Assembly: GCA_934695325.1 (NCBI GenBank)
Contig: CAKUVD010000007.1
Location: 96,721 to 160,720 of the forward strand
Source of the DNA: an uncultured Bacteroidales bacterium
Lineage (GTDB): Bacteria; Bacteroidota; Bacteroidia; Bacteroidales; UBA932
Length of the DNA: 64,000 nucleotides
Direction: 5' to 3'
Positions within the stretch are counted from its first letter, which is position 1. Every line of letters begins with the position of its first letter. This document shows, piece by piece, positions 62,948 through 64,000 of the stretch. The notes beneath the pieces were generated by a model. That model was not told where the DNA came from. It did no database searches and worked only from the letters and a program-made list of their open reading frames with translations. Both the position numbers and the translations under genes were made by a program.

Positions 62948-64000
62948 TTACAGCAGCGGAGCGAAGAGACGGATAATGCTCTGTCCGAGTTTCTGATACC
63001 ACGGACGGGCCGCCCAGTATTCTGCGGTAATCTCCGTGGACGCCTCCATATCCTTCAGGAATATGGCCTTGTTCACTTTGGCGACAGTGACGTCATAGAC
63101 GTATGCGACGAGTTCATAATCAAGATTGAAACTACGGTAGTCCATATTGGCCGAGCCAATCTCGGAAATATAGTCGTCACTGACGAAAGTCTTGGCGTGT
63201 ATGAACCGACCGGAGCGCTCATAGATCTTGACGCCGGCATCAATGCACTCCTGGAAATAGGAGCGATTGGCAGGCCCCATAAAGAAAAGGTCAGCCTTTT
63301 TAGGCACCATCACTCTCACGTCCACGCCGCTGAGAGCCGCCGACTGGAGAGCCTGGAGGATCGGCTCGGGAGGCACGAAATAAGGGGTCTGTATATATAT
63401 GTAGCGTCTGGCATTCTGTATCGCCCAGACTGCGCCCATCTGGATATTGGCCCAGCGCGACTCAGGCTCGTCCGGAACAATCTGCACAAGGCGGTTCCTC
63501 CCCTTGAAACGAAAATTCATATCCAGGCTCTGTATAGGCGTCTTGGCCAGGACCTCGGCTATGCCGTTCCCCTCGACATCATCATTGCCTAGATCGCTTT
63601 CTGCATTGACCTGGACATCCGGAACGGAGTCTTCCGCAGAGGTCGCACACATCGGGAAATACTTGCTGAAATCATCATCGATCTCTCCGTCGGCCGTTAT
63701 CCAAGTATTCAGGAAACTGTACTGCAGAGCCGCCACCGCATTGCCTGTCAGTCGCATATGCGTATCGCGCCACCGTATGAAGTAATCGTCGCTTATGTTC
63801 ATCCCGCCGGTATAGCCTATCTTCCCGTCAATCACCACTATCTTCCTATGGTCGCGATAATTGAGCTGCGTGACCAAGTTCACGAGAGGCCACCTCGGCT
63901 TGGTGAACTTTTCCACCATCACACCGGCCTTCTTCATCTCGTTATAGTACCCTGGGAGGATGTCAATGTTGGCAATGTTCTCGTGTATGAATCTGACCTT
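62948..64000 (-). CDS. cls: Cardiolipin synthase, PLD type (5' end outside window)
   Basis: The frame is open to the right edge, so the N-terminus is missing. The 350 visible residues have two phospholipase D motifs: DHRKIVVIDGKIGYTGGMN and FIHAKTFVSDDYISEIGSAN with MDYRS. The spacing fits cardiolipin synthase, which joins two phosphatidylglycerol molecules at the inner membrane. It ends in LIRLFAPLL. The closest family members usually start with two membrane helices, which would be outside the window. Confidence 0.9.
   Translation of the reverse strand, partial: KVRFIHENIANIDILPGYYNEMKKAGVMVEKFTKPRWPLVNLVTQLNYRDHRKIVVIDGKIGYTGGMNISDDYFIRWRDTHMRLTGNAVAALQYSFLNTWITADGEIDDDFSKYFPMCATSAEDSVPDVQVNAESDLGNDDVEGNGIAEVLAKTPIQSLDMNFRFKGRNRLVQIVPDEPESRWANIQMGAVWAIQNARRYIYIQTPYFVPPEPILQALQSAALSGVDVRVMVPKKADLFFMGPANRSYFQECIDAGVKIYERSGRFIHAKTFVSDDYISEIGSANMDYRSFNLDYELVAYVYDVTVAKVNKAIFLKDMEASTEITAEYWAARPWYQKLGQSIIRLFAPLL

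Overview
The window looks like a chromosome segment of an anaerobic gut-type member of the order Bacteroidales, with roughly 50% G+C by eye. The supporting signs are many promoters with a TAnnTTTG -7 box, some with a TTTG-like -33 box about 19 bases upstream, and little Shine-Dalgarno signal. Several families are typical of this group: DUF3127, DUF5020, a NigD-like lipoprotein, the Bacteroidetes-type RpoZ, and the nadK-uppS-bamA-ompH order. Metabolic genes point to strict or near-strict anaerobiosis (class III ribonucleotide reductase NrdDG, 2-oxoacid:ferredoxin oxidoreductase KorAB, an OadA/PycB-like carboxyltransferase). The high G+C recalls uncultured Rikenellaceae- or Cryptobacteroides-like lineages, but the genus cannot be fixed from this sequence.

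Layout. 1-8.5 kb: the 3' part of an FKBP isomerase, a DUF3127 protein with an SSB-like tail, a 112-bp tandem repeat, the serine pathway (serC, serA, DUF1015), pyrB, a YigZ protein, a pRiA4b-ORF3-like acidic protein and miaA. 8.5-14 kb: ROK sugar kinase with an FHS sugar permease, tRNA-Arg(TCT), nrdG and nrdD. 14-26.5 kb: two RND multidrug efflux operons around an AraC-type regulator. The second pump has its outer-membrane channel fused to the RND transporter. 26.5-27.4 kb: an AT-rich, gene-poor stretch with small ORFs and palindromes. 27.4-33 kb: a purine uptake and salvage group (NCS2 permease, Tsx-like DUF5020 channel, apt) and an SLC13 transporter with an outer-membrane barrel protein. 33-37.5 kb: gdhA and korAB. 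37.6-45.2 kb: the envelope operon nadK-uppS-bamA-skp, divergent from pdxJ, followed by a second Skp-like gene and a glycosyltransferase. 45-54 kb: a LysM/periplasmic-binding protein, trxB-bamD-rpoZ-recN, a Fur-family regulator, a NigD-like lipoprotein, and an OadA-like carboxyltransferase. 54-64 kb: tRNA-His, a HAD phosphatase, radC, miaB, a LEA-like lipoprotein, a SPOR protein, rpoN, glpK-glpF and a partial cardiolipin synthase.

Most of the window is ordinary housekeeping sequence and I do not see a defence island, prophage, CRISPR array or complete insertion sequence. The observations most worth a second look are a strongly over-represented heptamer/octamer (GTCAATG / GTCAATGC and its complement) on both strands, the RND-channel fusion carrying an internal lipoprotein-type signal, the SSB-like acidic tip on the DUF3127 protein, the tandem repeat that starts at that gene's stop codon, a carboxyltransferase whose biotinyl-like domain lacks the biotin-accepting lysine, and a perfect TTGTTC-N9-GAACAA dyad between the araC gene and the pump it probably controls.
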